Made by a program: the position numbers and the translations under genes. Positions 58,496-64,000 of a DNA stretch of 64,000 bases are shown here, one piece after another; the first letter of the stretch is position 1; every line of letters begins with the position of its first letter. This DNA comes from Rhynchosporium graminicola (taxonomy: Eukaryota; Ascomycota; Leotiomycetes; Helotiales; Ploettnerulaceae). The notes below the pieces were generated by a model. It was not told the origin of the DNA. It saw only the letters and a list, made by a program, of their open reading frames with translations, and searched no databases. The DNA lies in assembly GCA_900074885.1 (NCBI GenBank), contig FJUW01000023.1:124001-188000 (forward strand), written 5' to 3'.

Positions 58496-59899
58496 ATGGG
58501 TGGACGTGATGGATATCGCTCTGTAGCCTATTTCGTCAACTGGGCCATCTACGGAAGGAAACACAAACCACAGGACCTCCCTGCCGATAAACTCACTCAT
58601 GTGCTCTACGCATTTGCGAATGTGAGACCAGAGAGTGGAGAAGTGTAAGACAAAAAACGCCTATTCCCACATGGAAGAGTCAAATACTCACACATTATTA
58701 TCAGCTATCTCACCGATCTCTGGGCGGATAAAGACATCCACTTCGACAGCGACAGCTGGAACGACATAGGAAACAATCTCTACGGCTGCCTCAAACAACT
58801 CAACATCCTCAAACATCGCAATCGCTCGCTCAAAATCCTCCTCTCAATCGGAGGCTGGACCTACTCAACAAACTTCGCCGTCCCAGCATCCACAGCTGCG
58901 GGGCGCGAGAAATTCGCTGCTTCAGCCGTAGAACTCATCAAAGATTACGGCTTCGACGGACTAGACATCGATTGGGAATATCCCAAATCGCCTGCTGAAG
59001 CAGAACATTTCGTCCTTTTGTTGCAAGCTTGTCGTGAGGCTATGGATGCGTATAGCTGTAGCTTACCGGAAATGTATCATTTCGAACTTACAGTTGCGTG
59101 TCCAGCCGGTCCGCAGAATTACGATATCATGGATATCAGTGGCATGGATCAGTATCTTGATTTCTGGAATTTGATGGCGTATGACTATGCGGGATCGTGG
59201 GACTCTTGCGCTGGCCATCAGTCGAATATCAAACCTTCTGAGAAGAACGCTGCTGCTACACCTTTCAATACTGATCAGGCTGTTGCGCATTACAAAAGCT
59301 GCGGCGTGCATTCCTCGAAAATTGTGCTCGGCATGCCGTTATATGGACGCGCGTTTCAGAACACAGAGGGAATTGGGAAGCCTTATAGCGGTGTTGGAGA
59401 AGGATCGTGGGAGAATGGTGTTTTCGATTATAAGGTTCTACCTTTAGCTGGTGCGGAGGAGAGGTATGATGAGCAGGCAAGAGCGACATATAGTTTCGAT
59501 CCTACGAAGAAGCATCTAGTTACTTATGACAATTGCGAGATGGCTAGGGAGAAGGCGAAGTGGATTAAGAAGCATGGTTTGGGAGGAGGGATGGTAAGTT
59601 TTTTCCGAATTCTTTCGCCTTTTTGAGCATTTCAAGGACGGAAAAGGCCTGTACCCTCATCCTGAGTTGAAGTCTCTACTCAAAATCTCATCTTTTCACC
59701 CTTTATACTTTCCTGGCTAGCGCAATACTGACTCCGAGTTTCTCTCTAGTGGTGGGAGTCAAGCGCAGATAGAGAAGGGGAGCATAGTTTAATTGAGACA
59801 GTGGTGGGTGAGTTGGGGGAGATGGACAGGAGGAGGAATTGTATTGAGTATCCGTATTCGAAGTTTGATAATTTGAGGGAGGGATTTGAGGATTGTTGA
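58496..59899 (+). CDS. GH18 chitinase without secretion signal
   Basis: Endochitinase hydrolysing beta-1,4-GlcNAc polymers by the substrate-assisted mechanism. Three exons (58496-58644, 58705-59593, 59750-59899) give 395 residues. The start [20 protein letters not shown] enters the TIM barrel directly, as in cytoplasmic ChiB1-type enzymes. The strand motif SIGGWTYS lies at about 97-104 and the catalytic motif [11 protein letters not shown] holds Glu141. [16 protein letters not shown] and a final GGGM|WWESSAD, joined by splicing, are the usual barrel strands; the last Trp is the substrate-binding one. No chitin-binding domain. Likely role: autolysis or cell-wall recycling. Confidence 0.93.
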
Positions 59900-60361
59900 G
59901 ATGGAATGATGTATATAGCGATTCGCGTGGATCTCGGAAGCTGAAAGAAGGATTGCGATCTATAGAAGTTCGAAGATGGATCGGGTCACATAGTGATACG
60001 ACGATAAACGTTCTTCATGATACCATTCTTCTGATAGCATTGATACAACAAAAGAGAGGCGTCTAAACGAAATCCAATCATGATCGGTGAGCCCGAGGAA
60101 TTGTCTCGGGTATATCACTGCCGGTTAGAAAGAAGAAAGTCACTATGAGGTGGTTCAGCACTATTCCAGTCCAGCACCGGGAAGATACCAACTGAATCGA
60201 GGTGCTTGAATAAACACAAAAGAAGTCCATGTTCCAAAATCAAAGATATTCGATCACCGACAAGCATTGTAGTTCTTCGGTTGCAAGAAGATTAAAAAGA
60301 GAACCAATTAGATGATGGGAAGCTGATGATACACAAAGAAAGAAATGCAGCAATTCATCCT
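59900..60361. other. Spacer between convergent genes
   Basis: 3' flanks of chitinase and prenylcysteine oxidase; nothing else seen. Confidence 0.6.
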
Positions 60362-62425
60362 TTACAACTCCTCCACGTGCAGGCTCTCAGGCTTCTCTTC
60401 TAGTACTGCATGCGCAGGACTTTTTCCATGAGCTTGCTCCTCCAACAGCTGCAAGTAATCATTCACGATTAGCTGTGCCACATTCATTCCCATCAAAGCA
60501 CTAGTCTCCATGGTGCTAATGAAGCTCTCGATGCCGCTAGTGTAGTAGAAACCTCGGGCCAGCTCCGGGTCTTCGAACGTCACTCGAGGAAGCTCGTAAG
60601 GGTACGATTGCCAGACCTTTGGGTAAAACCATGTGATGGCGTGTCCGGAGTCGGCTCTGATGGAGCTGAGATCTTCTGGCACTAGACGGGGTCAGCATTT
60701 TGTAGCAAGTGGGTAAGGTGAAACTCACCTTCTGTAGCGAATAGCTTGGAGAGGAACTCAGAAGTAACTTTCTCAGGAGAGAAGATCTTGTAGAGGTTTT
60801 CCTTCTCCAAGGTCTTTGGGTTGATCACTTGGCGAAGGGTACTGATGCTGAAGAAACCTGGTGACCCTACGCCTTTCGGCGGTGCTTCTGGTACTTCATC
60901 TGGCGCAAGAGTTGTTAGGATGGTGGTCGGAACTTCAGAACCAGAACTTAGGTTGAAGAACAAGGGACTGAAGGTCTTGTTGGTAGCAAAAAGAGTTACG
61001 TGAAGTGTCACATAAGGAATTTCGTCGGGTATGCGTTGCAAGAGGCCTTTTTCAAGCTTCAGGTCGGTATACTGAAGAGGAGCTGCAAGAACGACAGTGT
61101 CGAAAGCCTCTTCGTTTGTCAGGGTCTCGTGCGTGGTAGAAGCTCTGAATGATGTTTTGATCTTGTACTTTCCGTTGGTCTTGGATATCGCATTCACGGT
61201 AGTATTCAGCAGAGTTGAAGTGTTTGATGCCTTCAGCATACTATCGAAGATCTGCCAGTTTCCACCTTGGATTTGCATAGCGCCTTCGATAGCCATACAC
61301 ACCATTGCTTCTACGCCATGAATAGAAGCAAGATTCTGGCCATAATTGACTCGAGTACTCGCCTGAATTATATCAGTCGTGAATGGAGCTCCAATCTATG
61401 GCTTGTCAGTAAAATCATAAGATCATCAACAGAATAGCCTACCTTGTTAGCTGTGAGAAGCTGTTCTCCCGTCTGGGAGGTGACGGAGGTAAGGCCCAAG
61501 TCGAAGAGCCTGTCAGACAAGGATCTGAAAGGGAAGAACGGAAACTCGTAAAGCTTCAAGAATTTGCCGACAATACTCTTCGAAAGGCGTTGTGTTCGGA
61601 TTGGGGCAAGACCATATTTCCAGAGTAGCTTTGCAATATCCCAATACTTCCATCCGCTGTCCTTCTGAGTATAGACGAACGTCTTTCCATTCCAGATGCC
61701 AAGAATCTCATTAGTCTCAGTATCAGACTCTCTGGCCTGTAGGCCAAAGAGACGACTAGCATTATTGAGAATGGCGTTCACTTCAACGAAAATGCTCCCA
61801 CCGAGCTCTACAGGTTCTAGTGGATTGTCATGTGCATTGACGGTAGTGGTCCGACCCCCTACATATGAATTGCGTTCGAAGACAGTGACATTGATAGCAA
61901 TTCCGCACTTGTTTGCGAATTGCTCAAGGTAATAGGCAGTAGAACTTCCTGCTGCGCCAGCTCCTGTTGATGCAAATTAGTGATTGTGCTGGGAAAGGTG
62001 TGATTTGAGAAACCGAAACACCTGATCAAGGACAAACTCCTCGCGTGGTTGGGCTTTATACTCGATCTCATTAAGTAAAGCAGTGACGGTTTCCAAGATA
62101 TCACGCAAACACGTACATTGGAGATATTGGTCTAGAAGTCTGTAAGAGTGTTTACTTGCACTGCTTGAGCAATTTATCGAAGATATCTTGCGTTTGGACT
62201 AATAATATTATAAAATACGACAGGATCACCGAGACCAAGCTGAAGATACGTATACTACTATTGAGAAAACATACCAATGATTGCGATACGTTTGGCACCA
62301 GTATCTGCGTAGGTAGTGCCCGGAGTATCGATCGTTGCGGCTGTAAATGGCCAAAACCACCCATGACTTTGGCCGACAAAAAGGGATGTAAGGAGCGTCA
62401 GAACCAGGCTCCAGCCTGAGATCAT
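60362..62425 (-). CDS. Prenylcysteine oxidase/lyase (PCYOX1 family)
   Basis: FAD-dependent thioether oxidase that breaks farnesylcysteine left after degradation of prenylated proteins into cysteine and a prenyl aldehyde. Four exons (62275-62425, 61443-61963, 60729-61395, 60362-60681) give 552 residues. A signal peptide, MISGWSLVLTLLTSLFVGQS, routes it to the vacuole or secretory path. The FAD Rossmann motif is IAIIGAGAAGSSTAYYL, spliced at Gly51. Then VFERNSYVGGRTTT and ELGGSIFVEVN follow, as in this family and amine oxidases. IQGGNWQIFDSML and NxT/S sites lie in the substrate domain. The C-terminal block HAITWFYPKVWQSYPYELP and SGIESFISTMETSA closes the FAD site. Intron 1 is long at 311 bp. 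Confidence 0.9.
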
Positions 62426-62708
62426 TTTCAAGACGTGATTCTGGAGAAATCCCTGTTTGGAATGAATGTTGTGTTTGTTGATTCCTCAGCCTTTGGAGAT
62501 CAAGGGCGTTTGGCCTTCAGCCTCGCGTTGCACAAGGACCTGGAAATTTCGGCCGCCGTACCTATTCTTACCGAGAATACTTTCCAAGAGGCTCGCGTCA
62601 ACTCGCGTCGGCCACAGGAGATCTTTTGATGAGCAATAATTAAGTTAAGATACCCCTCACAACCTCTTGAATACGAATACCCCTACTCCTATATCACCAG
62701 CTGTCAAA
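62426..62708. promoter_or_regulatory. Divergent prenylcysteine oxidase/CCT6 promoter
   Basis: 283 bp between divergent starts; no clear motif. Confidence 0.5.
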
Positions 62709-64000
62709 ATGTCTGCCGCGCAGCTTCTCAACCCGAAGGCAGAGTCAAGGGTTCGTTCGCTAGAATGCTATCAGAGAAAATATTTACTGATCTTGCCTAG
62801 AGAAGAGGAGAAGCTTTGAAAGTCAACATCAGTGCTGGTGAGGGTCTTCAAGATGTTTTGAAGTCAAATTTGGGTCCTCTAGGGACGATAAAGATGTTTG
62901 TATTGCAGAAACACTCTGCGTTACTATAGCTAACAGCTCTCAGGCTTGTTGATGGTGCTGGCGCAGTACGAAAGAGCTCATGATTTTTAACTTCTGCATA
63001 CTGACACTCTCTTCGCAGATTAAACTTACCAAAGATGGAAACGTACTGTTGCGAGAGATGCAAATTCAAAATCCTACGGCCGTCATGATCGCAAGAGCAG
63101 CTACGGCCCAGGATGATATCTGCGGTGATGGCACAACCTCTGTGGTTCTACTGGTTGGTGAGCTTTTGAAGCAGGCAGACAGATATATCTCGGAAGGTTT
63201 ACATCCACGGATTATCACCGATGGTTACGAGATTGCGAAGACGGAGTCCTTGAAGGTATGTTAGAATCTCCAAGTGTAAGGCTGTTGCTAACATGCGACT
63301 CTCCCAGTTTCTGGACACCTTCAAATTGGAACGAGAAGTCGACCGCGAGCTCCTCCTATGTGTTGCGCGCACATCCCTCTCTACCAAGCTTAACCATACA
63401 CTTGCCGAGAAGCTCACGCCTGATATTGTCGATGCAGTTCTGGCCATCTACCAAGCTCCAGCGAAGCCCGATTTACACATGATTGAAATCATGAAGATGC
63501 AACACAGAACCGCCTCCGAGACACAGCTAATCCGCGGTCTTGCTTTGGATCACGGCGCGAGACATCCTGATATGCCAAAGAGGGTCGAGAACGCCTTCAT
63601 CCTCAGTCTGAACGTGAGCTTGGAGTACGAGAAGTCTGAAATTAACTCGGGATTCTACTACTCTAGCGCGGAACAACGGGATAAGCTGGTTGAGAGTGAA
63701 CGTCGGTTTGTGGATGAGAAGCTGAGGAAGATTGTGGAGTTGAAGAAGGAAGTCTGTGGTAATGACCCAAAGAAGGGATTTGTTATCATCAACCAAAAAG
63801 GAATCGACCCTCTGTCCCTCGACGTCCTGGTAAAGAATGGCATATTTGCTCTTCGAAGAGCAAAGAGACGTAACATGGAGAGATTACAATTGATCTGTGG
63901 AGGTATTGCACAGAATAGTGTCGACGATCTATCGCCGGAGGTTCTTGGATGGGCAGGAAACGTTTATGAGCATCAACTCGGCGAGGAGAAGTACACATTC
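62709..64000 (+). CDS. CCT6: T-complex protein 1 subunit zeta, 5' part
   Basis: Subunit of the cytosolic chaperonin TRiC/CCT, which folds actin, tubulin and other proteins with ATP. Exons seen: 62709-62750, 62801-62895, 62944-62965 (22 nt), 63019-63255 and 63308 onward; the gene leaves the window at the right edge, so about 60 percent is visible. Start [14 protein letters not shown]. Group II chaperonin motifs: [36 protein letters not shown] and the nucleotide site [19 protein letters not shown]. The later part ([33 protein letters not shown]) is the apical-domain region typical of the zeta subunit. Confidence 0.95.

Overview
The window is nuclear DNA from a filamentous ascomycete (Pezizomycotina). 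Genes have no operon structure. They carry short GT-AG introns, mostly 47-110 bp, often with CTAAC or CTGAC branch sites. Several families are typical of such fungi: Zn2Cys6 regulators, formamidase, INP1 and a UsgS-like membrane protein. The class cannot be fixed from the sequence alone; Leotiomycetes is only a guess.

Region 1 (1-9 kb) holds the end of an unknown gene, COX20 (cytochrome oxidase assembly) and, divergent from it, the complete POL2 gene for the catalytic subunit of DNA polymerase epsilon. The shared promoter carries three ACGCGT boxes within 36 bp, the classic G1/S (MBF) element.

Region 2 (about 9-29 kb) is gene-poor and looks accessory. It has a decayed Zn2Cys6 regulator, a 455-bp AT-rich element with 46-bp terminal inverted repeats, a P450 with one in-frame stop, a small membrane protein, a secreted type-B carboxylesterase, a second Zn2Cys6 regulator with one in-frame stop, a predicted permuted papain-fold protein and an intron-bearing tRNA-Ser(UGA). 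Both single stops can be read as CA-to-TA changes. Long stretches contain no gene I can support.

Region 3 (29-64 kb) is dense housekeeping sequence. In order: RPS20, a CUE3/ASCC2-like protein, formamidase, a UsgS-like membrane protein, INP1, a CCCH/FG nucleoporin (NUP42 type), a small hydrophilic protein, UBI3 (ubiquitin-S31) divergent from RPS26, a calmodulin-like protein, COG3 divergent from an FMP25-like RCC1 protein, an uncharacterised LRR-like protein, a J-domain protein, a GH18 chitinase without a secretion signal, a prenylcysteine oxidase and the first part of CCT6, which runs off the right edge.

Notable details are a 7-nt micro-exon in RPS26, two GC-AG introns (formamidase and COG3), perfect inverted repeats in the UBI3/RPS26 promoter, and a nested palindrome between the UsgS-like gene and INP1. 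I saw no CRISPR array, rRNA, phage or intact transposase gene, and no wholly novel system. The best leads are the decaying island and the splicing oddities. Exon borders were read by eye; for almost every spliced gene the summed exon lengths close in frame.
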